A stretch of 64,000 nucleotides of DNA, taken from Bosea sp. (in: a-proteobacteria). Lineage in GTDB: Bacteria > Pseudomonadota > Alphaproteobacteria > Rhizobiales > Beijerinckiaceae. Of this stretch, positions 42,730 to 51,371 are shown one piece after another. Positions within the stretch are counted from its first letter, which is position 1, and the number at the start of each line of letters is the position of its first letter. Location of the stretch: assembly GCA_023910605.1 (NCBI GenBank), contig JAAVVV010000001.1:3648698-3712697 (forward strand). Reading direction: 5' to 3'. The notes below the pieces were generated by a model, which saw only the letters and a list, made by a program, of their open reading frames with translations, did no database searches and was not told the DNA's origin. A program made the position numbers and the translations under genes.

Positions 42730-43746
42730 TCAGAAGGCCTTTCTCGGCAGGACTCGTGGCGGGGTTCGTGGCGGGATTCGTGGCGGGATTCGTGGCACGA
42801 GTTGGCCAGCGAGAAGCTTCTTGGCCAGCATGCAGTGGATGCCCTTGGAGCCGTTCACCGTCTGCGTCACGCGCAGATCGGCCGCGAGCGAGCACAGCGT
42901 GTAGGCATCCTCCCGCGACAGCCCGGCGAGCTCCCCGATCAGGCTGATCATGTCACGTAGCGCCATCTCGGCGCAGCGGTCGAGATCGGGGTCCATGCCC
43001 ATGGTCATGTAGTGCGTCGGCGTCTCCGCACGCGGATAGGTGAAGCCCAGATCTTCGCGCAGGATGAAGGTGAAGCGCCCCTGCAGCGCGGTTTCGATGG
43101 CGGTGACGCAGACCTCGCCGTCGCCTTGGGCAGCATGGCCGTCGCCGCAGGAGAACAGCCCGCCCTCCACGAAGACCGGCAGGAAGATGGTGGCGCCGGC
43201 GATCATCTCCTTGTTGTCGATGTTGCCGCCGAACGCCCGAGGCACGATCGATGTGACCCGGCCCCAGGATGGCGGCGGGGCGGTGCCCATCACCCCGAAG
43301 AAGGGGGCCAGTTCAAGTTCCGTGCCCCAGGGCAGGCGGCTCGTGCGAGCGTTGAGGTCGATCGGAATGTGCAGAAGCCGGAAGTCGTGGAAATCGCTTT
43401 GCAGCGTCCCTGCGAGCGGCCTGATGATGTTGTAGCCCCAGTCCTGCCTGAGCTGCACATCCTCGATGCGCACCTCCAGCACATGGCCAGGCCTGGCACC
43501 CTCGATGGCAATGGGTCCGGTCAGGATGTGGCCCGGAAGGGTCTTTTCAGCGTTGGCATGCACATCCGCCACCTCCGGCGGCGAGGTGAAGCCGGATCCC
43601 GCCGGCGGATGCACTTCCGGCGCGCCCGTCACGGTGTCTACGATCACGCTGTCGCCGCTGCTGATCGTCAGCTTCGGCTTGAGGCCGGCATCGAAGAAGC
43701 CCCAGTGGCAGGTCGCGCCGCTGGCCCTGAGGTGGTGGTGTGTCAT
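42730..43746 (-). CDS. Acetamidase/formamidase family amidohydrolase
   Basis: 338 residues, FmdA/AmdA family (COG2421), hydrolysing short-chain amides to ammonia. Recognisable blocks are LTISSGDSVIVDTVTGAPE, GPIAIEGARPGHVLEVRI, RAFGGNIDNKEMIAGATIFL, VEGGLFSCGDGHAAQGDGEV and HYMTMGMDPDLD. The last ~20 residues are an unusual Pro/Arg tail (PRIPPRIPPRTPPRVLP) made by 12-bp tandem repeats. The gene is divergent from a GntR regulator with an intervening candidate operator. Confidence 0.92.
   Translation of the reverse strand: MTHHHLRASGATCHWGFFDAGLKPKLTISSGDSVIVDTVTGAPEVHPPAGSGFTSPPEVADVHANAEKTLPGHILTGPIAIEGARPGHVLEVRIEDVQLRQDWGYNIIRPLAGTLQSDFHDFRLLHIPIDLNARTSRLPWGTELELAPFFGVMGTAPPPSWGRVTSIVPRAFGGNIDNKEMIAGATIFLPVFVEGGLFSCGDGHAAQGDGEVCVTAIETALQGRFTFILREDLGFTYPRAETPTHYMTMGMDPDLDRCAEMALRDMISLIGELAGLSREDAYTLCSLAADLRVTQTVNGSKGIHCMLAKKLLAGQLVPRIPPRIPPRTPPRVLPRKAF
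42754..42801. repeat. 12-bp tandem repeat at acetamidase 3' end
   Basis: Four copies of a 12-bp unit (tcgtggcgggat with minor variation), encoding the PPRI/PPRT tail of the acetamidase on the minus strand. Confidence 0.8.
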
Positions 43747-43842
43747 GGGTTCATTCCGTTGGAGAGAAGGGCTTCAGGGCGCGGCAGGGCGGTCGACAGG
43801 TGCGGCGGCGGCCGCGCGCCGGAGGCGTGAGGCAAGGGCAGT

Positions 43843-43863
43843 GTTCAATTGGATACAGTGAAC
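43843..43863. promoter_or_regulatory. Candidate GntR operator between acetamidase and regulator genes
   Basis: Inverted repeat GTTCA-N11-TGAAC whose centre reads ATTGGATACAG, resembling the TTGGATACAA-like sites of FCD-type GntR regulators. It lies in the divergent intergenic region, about 100 bp from the acetamidase start and 190 bp from the regulator start. The rest of 43747-44049 shows no gene. Confidence 0.5.
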
Positions 43864-44049
43864 TCTGTCGCCGAGAATCATGCACAACCAGGCGCACTCA
43901 TGCCGGCTCCCGTTGACGCATGGGAACTTGCGACGTATCTCGGCTGCACTCCTGACACGATCGGGGCGCCCCCGGCAAGGCCGGGCCACCTTTCCCGCGC
44001 GGGCGCGGCAACGGGCGCGGCAATACGAGATGCAACAAGGCATTGAACC

Positions 44050-44751
44050 ATGGCGACACGCGGCGTTTCGGTCACGAACAATCTCAGGGAAGCGCTGCTC
44101 GGCGGCAAGTATGCCGGCGGCGCGCGGCTCAACGAGGTCGATCTCGCCGTCAGCCTCGCCGTCTCGCGCACGCCCATCCGCTCCGCGCTCTCCACGCTTG
44201 CGGCCGAGGGTCTGCTGGAATACCGGCCGAACAGCGGCTATGCCGTCAAAGCCTTCGCCGCCAAGGACATTGACGGCATCTATGCCGTGCGCGCCACGCT
44301 GGAAGGCCTGGGCGCGCGCCTCGTCGCGCAGCAGGGCTTGTCCGACGCGCACCGGGGCCTGTTGCACAAGGCCCTCACCGACAGCGGGGAACTGCTGGCA
44401 GCGCCCGACTGGACCGACGAGGTGCGCGACCGCTGGCGGCGCCTCAACGATCGCTATCACAGCACGCTGATCGAGGCCTCCGGCAACAGCCATCTGGCCA
44501 TGATGCTCAGCAAGTCCCGCGCCATCCCATTGCTCAACCAGCTCAGGTTGCGCTGGTTCGATCTCGAGACGATCGCCCGCGCCCATGATGACCACAACCA
44601 AATCTTCCTGGCCATCACCGCCGGCCAGGCGGTCAGGGCTGAAAGCCTTGCGGCGGAGCATGTCTATCGCTCGGGCCAGCGCGTCATCGAACACTGGCGC
44701 AAGATGGAGACGCGCAAGCCGCTCGCCGCGGTGAAGGCGCGCGCGGCCTGA
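44050..44751 (+). CDS. GntR-family (FCD subfamily) transcriptional regulator
   Basis: 233 residues. The N-terminal winged HTH (LREALLGGKYAGGARLNEVD, LAVSLAVSRTPIRSALSTLA, AEGLLEYRPNSGYAV) is followed by an FCD ligand-binding domain with helices IYAVRATLEGLGARLVAQQG and RLNDRYHSTLIEASGN, whose Asp/His residues usually bind a metal with a carboxylate ligand. An acidic end product of amide breakdown, or a related carboxylate, could be the effector. Divergent from the acetamidase gene, which it probably controls. Confidence 0.88.
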   Translation: MATRGVSVTNNLREALLGGKYAGGARLNEVDLAVSLAVSRTPIRSALSTLAAEGLLEYRPNSGYAVKAFAAKDIDGIYAVRATLEGLGARLVAQQGLSDAHRGLLHKALTDSGELLAAPDWTDEVRDRWRRLNDRYHSTLIEASGNSHLAMMLSKSRAIPLLNQLRLRWFDLETIARAHDDHNQIFLAITAGQAVRAESLAAEHVYRSGQRVIEHWRKMETRKPLAAVKARAA

Positions 44752-44849
44752 GCGCACGCCCGAAACAGCCAGATGTGGTCGCTTCGGAAACGCGATGATC
44801 TGGTCCGGCAGCTTTCGGCGCCGCAGTCACGTCCGGCCGGCGCTCGCGC

Positions 44850-45190
44850 CCGGGCGTTGCCTCCCCGAAGGCATCGGAGGCGCTCGGCAGGGTTGCTTCC
44901 GCGAAGGGTCGCTCCGCAAGCTGGATCGGGACCGGAAGGCCATCCGGCCTGAACCCGAATGGCGCCACGATCGCGGGCATGCCGGTGAGACTGAAGGCCA
45001 TGGTTAGGTTCGGCCTGTCGAGAGTGCCCCGGTGCGGGACGGCGTCGATCCGCAGTTCCTCGGCAAGCATGTGGCGCCTTTCAGCGCCACGTCGATCCCG
45101 GCCATGGCAGCGCTCATCCCGGCGAAGCCAGCCTGTCGAGACAGCGCTGGCCGAACTTCGCGGCGTTCCGGAGCTTCATACCCTCTCAGG
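44850..45190 (-). pseudogene. Amidase-signature enzyme, C-terminal remnant
   Basis: The frame ending near 44854 carries RPNLTMAFSLTGMPAIVAPF then GFRPDGLPVPIQLAERPFAE, ATLPSASDAFGEATPG, a clear match to the C-terminal part of amidase-signature proteins. Upstream, family-like sequence (GFAGMSAAMAGIDVALKG) continues in another frame, and the catalytic Ser-Ser-Lys region is absent. It is a frameshifted, 5'-deleted gene, possibly once part of the acetamidase locus. Confidence 0.65.
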
Positions 45191-45355
45191 AGGCGCCCCG
45201 GTCCACCGCCAAGATGAACAAGCCGGCCGCATCGGCGCAGCACGCTGATCCTCAATCCGGGCCTAAAGAATCCAGCTTGACTGCGCCTCCACGAAACCGG
45301 CCGCAGGGCAAGCGCATAGTGCTGCGATTGAGGTGGTGACGCGGAACGTCCGCAT

Positions 45356-46459
45356 TCATTCCGAAGTGTTGACCGCTCGCAGAACCGGAGTGGTCTGTGC
45401 GGACTTGCGGTTGCGTTCAGGCCCCTCGTCATTCCGCGTTTTTGAGGACATCGCCTCCAGCAATTGCCTGTTCGACGCCTCCAGCATCGCGGCATGATCG
45501 ACGCGCCGGCCCATCTCTTCGCGTAGTTGTTCGCTCATGCGCATGAGCAACTCGTTTTTCGAAATCAGTCCGGATTGCCTGATTTCGCTGTCCTGGAGCT
45601 TTTTCTCAATAGCCGAAAGCATTGTGATCAACTGCTGCTCGCGCTCCTCGGATTCGGTCAGGCGTATCTGCAGTTCCCGCGTTGCATGCGCGTGGCGCAA
45701 GTCCAGCGCACCCGCCTGCGCACCCAGCTTGGCGCCGGTCTCCCGTGCAGCCACGAGCTTTTCTGTCAGATCGGCGTTTATCTGCTCCTGGCGTTCCACA
45801 TCAGCGTGCGCGCCAGACAGAGACGATCGCAGCTCTGCGGACTCGCGCAGCAGGCTCTGGAACAAGCTGGCCTGCTCGAGTGCTTTCTGCTTGAGCGAAT
45901 TGTTCTCCTCCTTGAAGCGGACGACGCGGGTTTCGGCGGAGCCAAGCTTCCGGAGCAGCTCGTTATTCTCGCCCTGGATCGTTTTCATCTGGCTTTCAAG
46001 CTGTATGATCTGCGACTGGGCCTGCTGGACCTTCGCAGCCGCGACCCGCAGATCCTCATCCAGCTTATGGGCCAACGGACGATAATGCTTCAATTCCGCA
46101 TCGATCTCCGCAGCCGAATGCACTGCACTTTCACGGCCTTTGACGGCATGCGCCAGTTCGGTTTCCAAAACGCCCTTCTGCGCCATCAACCGTTTGACCT
46201 GAGGCTGCAGCGTTGCGACCCTCGTGCGCAGAAGGTCTAGACTGCCGGCAATGTCAGACCACCGCGAGAATTCGCAGCTAATGTCCACGGACTGCTGTGC
46301 GACGCTCGACACCAGGCTTTCGAGTTCGGACTCGATCGGCGGAACGACCACCGAGCACTCCTGATCATCAGCAACAGAATACGACTCAACATCCTGACCC
46401 TTCAGACCAGCCGGATGCGCGACGCTCTTGTTGGCCTTCTGTCCTCGCAGATTGAACAT
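45356..46459 (-). CDS. Long coiled-coil protein, possibly cytoskeletal
   Basis: 367 residues from ATG 46459. The N-terminal ~75 residues are non-repetitive, and residues ~85-345 are almost continuous heptad coiled coil rich in Glu, Gln, Lys, Leu and Ala (e.g. KVQQAQSQIIQLESQMKTIQ, NNELLRKLGSAETRVVRFKE). The end is short and basic. No enzyme domain, signal peptide or membrane helix. The layout resembles crescentin-like or filament-forming coiled-coil proteins of alphaproteobacteria, but this rests on general character, not on a specific motif. Confidence 0.75.
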   Translation of the reverse strand: MFNLRGQKANKSVAHPAGLKGQDVESYSVADDQECSVVVPPIESELESLVSSVAQQSVDISCEFSRWSDIAGSLDLLRTRVATLQPQVKRLMAQKGVLETELAHAVKGRESAVHSAAEIDAELKHYRPLAHKLDEDLRVAAAKVQQAQSQIIQLESQMKTIQGENNELLRKLGSAETRVVRFKEENNSLKQKALEQASLFQSLLRESAELRSSLSGAHADVERQEQINADLTEKLVAARETGAKLGAQAGALDLRHAHATRELQIRLTESEEREQQLITMLSAIEKKLQDSEIRQSGLISKNELLMRMSEQLREEMGRRVDHAAMLEASNRQLLEAMSSKTRNDEGPERNRKSAQTTPVLRAVNTSE

Positions 46460-46471
46460 GGGTTGCCTCAT

Positions 46472-46879
46472 CCTGTGATCTGGTTAACTGCCCAAAATGC
46501 GCTTGTCGCAGGTTCGGGGATGCTGCGTCCTTTGGCATGGCGTCCGGTCATCCATATCTGTCAGACCAATACCAGATACATTTCTACTCTTGGCGTCATG
46601 ATTCGTCCATGGATGTGCGGCTCTTTTCAGAGTGAATTTTCAGTTAAGACACGCGCTGAGCCCCCCTCATGATTTTCTCCGGATGAGTCTGGCGCTGTTT
46701 TGGCAGATCACGGGGATTGAGGCGACAGCAGCAGTTCTGGCAGCAGGTCGGCGACTTACGGGCGAAGGCCTGGATGGGAACGGCGCGCACGCGCGGCAGC
46801 GGCGGCAGCGGCGGCCGAGCACGAGGCCTTTTGCGAGGCCCGACATCGCCGACGAGCGCCTGAACGCGCTTCCACGCGC
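46472..46879. other. Non-coding stretch
   Basis: No gene is recognised. The right-hand part (from about 46640) is probably further decayed IS630 sequence, as it continues into the recognisable fragment to the right. Confidence 0.4.
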
Positions 46880-47150
46880 CGGCAGCGCCCGTGGCGGCGG
46901 GCCATGCTGGTGGATGCCCACCCTGCGCTTCGCTCGACGTCGATGAACACCAACCGGTCGGGATCGAGGCCGAGCTGGTCCTCGAACCATTCTTCACGCC
47001 GGGTAAGGACGTCGGGGCGGTCCTGCTCGGTGGCGTGCGCGGTCTTTTTTTGTGCGTGATGGCGTGCCGGGGGAAGAAGCGCTGGATCGTGCCGAAGCCG
47101 AAGGCGAGACCCTGCCGCGCCAGGCTCGCGCGAACTTCTAACCATCCGGC
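46880..47150 (-). pseudogene. IS630-family transposase fragment
   Basis: Minus-strand sequence reads RASLARQGLAFGFGTIQRFF then, after a frame change at a run of A residues, KTAHATEQDRPDVLTRREEW, FEDQLGLDPDRLVFIDVE and MARRHGRCRR. This is the central part of an IS630/ISRSO-type transposase, including the LVFIDE-like Asp region. Both ends and the frame are lost. Confidence 0.75.
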
Positions 47151-47172
47151 GAGGGGCGGAGGTACGGTTGGT

Positions 47173-47276
47173 TAGGCGGCCCTTCTGAGGGCCATCTGTG
47201 ATGCGCTCCAGTTCCAGGGCAGGAGGTCCGTCAGCCTGCTTTGCGGCATGGCAGCGATGCGGGCGAGAACGTCGGC
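47173..47276 (-). pseudogene. IS66-family TnpC 3' fragment
   Basis: The last ~34 codons of an IS66 TnpC: ADVLARIAAMPQSRLTDLLP then WNWSASQMALRRAA and stop. It belongs to a different IS66 lineage from the two complete elements further right. It abuts the soxA fragment on the opposite strand. Confidence 0.75.
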
Positions 47277-47281
47277 ATGCC

Positions 47282-47387
47282 GGCCCGGCGCTATCTCAAT
47301 GGTTCGCCCGAAATGGTCGCGCTGGACTCCTATCTTCGCGACGGGGCGGTCGGCATGGTGATCGAGTCGCCCGGCGTCCGTCCCTGA
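47282..47387 (+). pseudogene. soxA: soxA 3' fragment (second copy)
   Basis: Reads ARRYLNGSPEMVALDSYLRD then GAVGMVIESPGVRP and stop, closely matching the last ~35 residues of the intact soxA at 18165-18920 with several substitutions. The 5' part is removed by the IS66 fragment. Sequence after the stop differs from that after the intact soxA. It indicates a former second sox locus or a duplicated segment. Confidence 0.8.
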
Positions 47388-47399
47388 GCCAACGCGGGG

Positions 47400-48310
47400 A
47401 CCCGCGCGCCCGACAGGATGGACATGATGGGCTTGTCCACGATGTGATTCGCGAGTTCTTTGTCGACCTCGCCTGGGGAATTCCGGTCTTCATCGGCGCA
47501 GTCATCATGTTTGGAACGTGGATCGTGCGGCGCACCATGGCGCCGCTTCGGACCGTGGCGGAGGCAGCGGCCGGCATTTCCCCGAAGAACCCCGCCGTGC
47601 GGTTGCCAACCACGAACGTGCCGAGCGAGGTAATCCCCGTTGTTGTTGCAACGAACGCAGCGCTCGCCAGGCTTCAGGAGGCTTACGTGCAGCAGCAGCG
47701 GTTCATTGCAAACGCCGCCCATGAGTTGCGTACGCCGGTTGCGGTATTCCGGGCCGGGCTGGAGCGCCTGCCTCCATCATCCGAGCGCATTGCGCTGCTC
47801 GCGGATGTGGAACGGCTGGCGCGGCTGACCGCCCAGTTGCTGGATCTGGCGCGAGCCGAGCGCGCGGGCGACGAAGGCACCTCGGATGCAGTGGCTGTGA
47901 CGCGAGATGTCGCGGCGCAGTTGGCCCCTCTGGCGGCTGGACGCGGCGTGACGCTCGCGATCGAAGGGGACGCCGTGATGCCGGTGCGCGGCGGTGCCGA
48001 GCATGTGACACCGATCCTGCGCAATCTCGTCGAGAACGCGATCCACCATGCGCCCGAGGGGTCCGAGGTCGTGATCGGATTCAGCGCGAATTCGCGGCTC
48101 ATCTCCGTTGCGGACGCCGGGCCCGGCGTTCCCCCTGATATGCGCGAGGCGATCTTCGAGCGTTTCGTACGCGGCACATGGACCACGGCGCAGGGCAGCG
48201 GGCTCGGTCTATCCGTCGCCCGCGAGGCGGGAGCGCGGATCGGCGCGGAGATCCGACTTGAACCGGCAAGCGGCGGAGCGCGTTTCATCGTCGACTTTCA
48301 GCCTGCGTGA
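47400..48310 (+). pseudogene. Sensor histidine kinase lacking its N-terminal sensor
   Basis: The frame contains one TM helix (VDLAWGIPVFIGAVIMFGTW), a HAMP-like segment, the phospho-His region IANAAHELRTPVAVFRAG, N-box NLVENAIHHAPEGSEV and G-box GSGLGLSVAREAGARIGAE. An upstream sensor region and first TM helix are missing, and no ATG with a ribosome-binding site precedes the domain. The matching response regulator is absent. The gene was probably truncated when the IS66/soxA junction formed. An IS5 end lies a few bp after the stop. Confidence 0.75.
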
Positions 48311-48315
48311 TCTGA

Positions 48316-48342
48316 CAGCCCGATTTGAAAATAGTTGATCGA
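48316..48342 (+). mobile_element. IS5-family terminal fragment
   Basis: About 27 bp (agcccgatttgaaaatagtt...) matching the left end seen at 18922 and 25656, cut by the element at 48343. Confidence 0.6.
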
Positions 48343-48564
48343 TTGGAGTGCGCCCCTGTCGCTGGACAGGATCAGGCTGCGGGAGATGTCGTAGCGCTTC
48401 GCGAGACCGTGCAGCGTCTCGCCGGAGAGATACTCTTGCACAAGCTGGCGTTTGAATTCGGTGCTGTGGGTGCGGTGTCGGGCCTTGGCTTCCATCCTTC
48501 GGAAAACCGGTCCCCGGGTCAATTCCTGGCCGGCACACTGTCCGCTCCGAGGGGCGCACTCCAA
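48343..48564 (-). mobile_element. MITE-like deletion derivative of an IS3-type element
   Basis: 222 bp bounded by 27-bp imperfect inverted repeats at 48343-48369 and 48538-48564; the outer 15 bp (ttggagtgcgcccct) are identical. Between them the minus strand retains only the start of a transposase OrfA from ATG 48495 (MEAKARHRTHSTEFKRQLVQ, EYLSGETLHGLAKRYDISRS), then breaks. It could move only if a full-length relative supplies transposase. Confidence 0.65.
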
Positions 48565-48798
48565 ACGCAGGCGAAAACGCGCCAGCTGGACCCCCCAGAC
48601 TCTGATCGATATTCTCAAACCGTCACGCCGTTAACTTGGATTCGGGGCCCTGGGCCGGGAATCGCCAGCCTTGGCTCTGTACGGGCCCGGTGCCGGCACG
48701 GCGAGCCCGGTGCCGGCGCGGCGAAAAGCGCTTGTCACCCGGCGGCCTCGCGTGTATCGCAACAACCGCTTCAACCGAAGACCAGCACCCGAGCCTGC

Positions 48799-48888
48799 GG
48801 AGAGGTGGCAGAGTGGTTGAATGCACCGCACTCGAAATGCGGCATGGGGGCAACTCCATCGGGGGTTCGAATCCCTCCCTCTCCGCCA
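48799..48888 (+). tRNA. tRNA-Ser (anticodon CGA)
   Basis: 90-nt class II tRNA reading UCG. Acceptor GGAGAGG pairs with CCTCTCC, the anticodon loop CTCGAAA sits within a CCGCA/TGCGG stem, there is a long variable arm, the T-loop is GGTTCGAATCC and CCA is encoded. IS remnants lie on both sides. Confidence 0.95.
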
Positions 48889-49314
48889 CGCATTCCTATA
48901 AGTTATTGTTTTATATGGAATAATTGAGGCGCGCATTTGTGCGCCATACATTCCGCCCCACATTTGATCTCGGCATACCCCGGAACGCTGCGGCGCTTAT
49001 CAGTAGGATGATCTGGGCTTCAGTGCTCGTTGTCGCCGCTTGATGGCAGACGCTTCCGCGGTTTCTTCGCCCCTATCGAAGATAAATGGAAGGCCTCGCC
49101 AGAGAGAGTTCGCTTTCCTCGGAGCCGCCTTCGCACCCAGCGAAGGAAGGCGGCGAGGAGGGAAGCGGACGAACGGGCTTTCCTTGGTGAGCAGGAGCAA
49201 CAATCAATCCTTCGGACAAGATATCGTTAGCTGCGAAGCGGCTAAATCAACCTCGCACACTCCTCCACGACATACTCCGGGATGCTCTCAAATTTATGCG
49301 GGTTGAGCTGCATC
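48889..49314. other. Intergenic stretch between tRNA-Ser and IS66
   Basis: No gene is recognised. Short frames here lack ribosome-binding sites and family resemblance. I saw no obvious direct repeat of the tRNA 3' end. Confidence 0.4.
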
Positions 49315-49391
49315 GTAAGCGTGTAGGCAACCCCACGTATCTTTTGGTGTTCTGATCGCTCATTTTCCCGGTGAATCATGTGGGGAATCCT

Positions 49392-49775
49392 ATGAGCGAG
49401 AGTATGAATCAAGATCGAGTTTTTGAGGTTTTGACGGCAGCGCCGGTGCGGACGAGGCGCAGGCTACGTGATTGGTCGGTCGACGAGAAGGCACGACTGA
49501 TTTCCCAGACGCTGTTGCCTGGTGCGAATGTTTCGGCGATTGCGCGTTCTGCCGGGGTTGACCCTTCGCAGCTTTATGGATGGCGGCGACAGGCCCGGGC
49601 ATCCGGGGCGGTCAAAGCCATGCCCGTTGCGCACGATGAGGTGAAGTTTGCGCGCGTCGAGGCGGCTGGCAACTGGGCTGTGGAGATTGTCATTCGGGAT
49701 ACGGTTGTCCGCGTTGGCGGCGACATCGATGCGGATCATCTGACCGTGATACTGAGGGCGGTGCGCAAAGCATGA
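49392..49775 (+). CDS. tnpA: IS66 element A TnpA
   Basis: 127 residues. HTH protein required for IS66 transposition: RDWSVDEKARLISQTLLPGA, NVSAIARSAGVDPSQLYGWR. ATG 49392 (MSESMNQDR); an upstream GTG at 49371 is less likely. The 3' end overlaps tnpB (ATGA). An almost identical copy at 57.3-57.7 kb, differing for example at Leu/Pro in RRR-x-RDW, is split by element B. Confidence 0.9.
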   Translation: MSESMNQDRVFEVLTAAPVRTRRRLRDWSVDEKARLISQTLLPGANVSAIARSAGVDPSQLYGWRRQARASGAVKAMPVAHDEVKFARVEAAGNWAVEIVIRDTVVRVGGDIDADHLTVILRAVRKA

Positions 49776-50116
49776 TTGGCCTGGGTGTCGTCGTTTACGT
49801 GTCGTGCCAGCCCGTCGACTTTCGTAAAGGTGCCGCATCCCTGATGGTGCTTGTCCGGGATGGCGGCCTCGACCCGTTCAACGGCGCGCTTTACGTGTTT
49901 CGGTCGAAACGTGCGGACCGTGTTCGGATCGTGTGGTGGGATGGCAGCGGCGTTTGTCTCTATTCGAAGACGCTTGAGGAGCAAGGCTTTTGCTGGCCTG
50001 CCCTATCGGCGGCTCGCATTCGCCTGGACCATTCGCAGCTGATGGCTCTTCTGGCCGGGATGGACTGGAAGAAGATCCGTCCGACAAAGGTGCGGCGACC
50101 CTTGCTGACGGGATGA
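49772..50116 (+). CDS. tnpB: IS66 element A TnpB
   Basis: 114 residues, IS66 Orf2 family: VYVSCQPVDFRKGAASLMVL, NGALYVFRSKRADRVRIVWW, DGSGVCLYSKTLEEQGFCWP. The biochemical role of IS66 TnpB is unresolved; it is not the RNA-guided nuclease of the same name. Overlaps tnpA. Confidence 0.92.
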   Translation: MIGLGVVVYVSCQPVDFRKGAASLMVLVRDGGLDPFNGALYVFRSKRADRVRIVWWDGSGVCLYSKTLEEQGFCWPALSAARIRLDHSQLMALLAGMDWKKIRPTKVRRPLLTG

Positions 50117-50192
50117 TGTCGATCTGCGGCAAGATGAATCATGCTGCTGTAATCATTGGGAAAGTGAGCGGTTTTGTGCTCTATTTGCACCC

Positions 50193-51353
50193 ATGGATTT
50201 ACCCCTGAACACCTTGCCGGACGACGTGGATGCGCTCAAGGCGATGGTGCTCGCCCTGGCGCGTGCGCAGGCGCAAGGGGATGTTCGATTAAGAGCCGCG
50301 GAGGCTGAAATCGCCCGGCTGGAGGCGATCGAACAGAGCGCCAACGAGCGGATTGCCAACCTGACGCTGATCATGAAGGTCTTGCAGCGCGCGCAACATG
50401 GCAAGCGCTCTGAACGGCTCCGCGCCGGTGGTCCTGGGGTCCTCGACGACGAGCAGATTGCCTTTGCCTTCGAGGAGGTGGAGACCGGCCTTTCGAGCGT
50501 CCAGAGCGAACTCGACCGGGGCGCCAGGGACAAGCCGAAACGCGCTCCACGCCCGCGCAAAGGCTTTGCTGCGCATCTTGAGCGCATCGAGGAGGTCATC
50601 GAGCCGGAACTCCCCGCTGGATATGAGGGCCTGGAGAAGGTGCTGATCAGCGAAGACCGTTCCGAACGGCTCGATGTCATTCCGCCGAAGTTCAGGGTCA
50701 TCGTGACGCGCCGTCCCAAATATGCCTTCCGTGGCCATGACGGCGTGATCCAGGCGCTCGCACCGGCACACATCATCGAAGCCGGATTGCCAACGGAACG
50801 GCTGCTCGCCTTTATCGCGGTCTCCAAATATGCCGACGGTCTTCCGCTTTACCGTCAGGAGGCGATCTACCTGCGCGACGGGGTCGAGATCAGCCGATCC
50901 CTGATGGCCCAATGGATGGGCCATCTTGGGTTTGAACTGCAGATACTGGCCGATTACATCCTCGAAAAGATCAAGGAGGGTGAGCGGATCTTTGCCGACG
51001 AAACGAGCTTGCCCACTCTGGCTCCCGGATCGGGGAAAGCAACCAAGGCCTGGTTATGGGCCTACGCGCGCGATGATCGCCCCTATGGCGGCATCAGTCC
51101 GCCAATGGTGGCCTATCGCTTCGAAGACGGCAGAGGCGCTGAATGTGTGGCCCGTCATCTGTCCGGGTACAACGGCATCCTGCAGGTCGATGGATACGTG
51201 GCCTATAGCAGCCTTGCCAAGAGCCAGGCCAAGAGCCAGGCCAAGAGCCAGGCCAAGAGCCAGGCCAAGAGCCACGCCAAAAGCCAGGCCAAAACCGGCA
51301 GCACAGAAACGATGAGGCTTGCCGGATGCTGGGCGCATCTCAGGCGCAGGTTC
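50193..51353 (+). pseudogene. tnpC: IS66 element A TnpC, 5' part
   Basis: DDE transposase cut by element B at 51353. The N-terminal coiled coil (LARAQAQGDVRLRAAEAEIA), Zn-binding-like region and first catalytic segment (ERIFADETSLPTLAPGSGKA) are present. A tandem AKSQ expansion (residues ~342-366) lies before LAGCWAHLRRRF. As sequenced the frame runs a few codons into element B and stops at 51368. The remaining 3' part is at 53936-54466. Confidence 0.9.
51216..51287 (+). repeat. 12-bp tandem repeat in element A tnpC
   Basis: Six copies of gccaagagccag (the last two with single-base changes), encoding AKSQ repeats and a final AKSH/AKSQ pair. It lies between the VDGYVAYSSL and LAGCWAHLRRRF blocks of TnpC. 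Confidence 0.9.
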
Positions 51354-51371
51354 GTAAGCGTCCTCTGACGG

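Noticed and set aside
49030-49306. Short frames between tRNA-Ser and IS66
   Set aside because: Two overlapping frames with Arg/Ser-rich sequence, no ribosome-binding site and no recognisable domain.
49772-50116. TnpB as an RNA-guided nuclease (IS200/IS605 type)
   Set aside because: This is the unrelated 114-residue IS66 Orf2; there is no RuvC-like domain.
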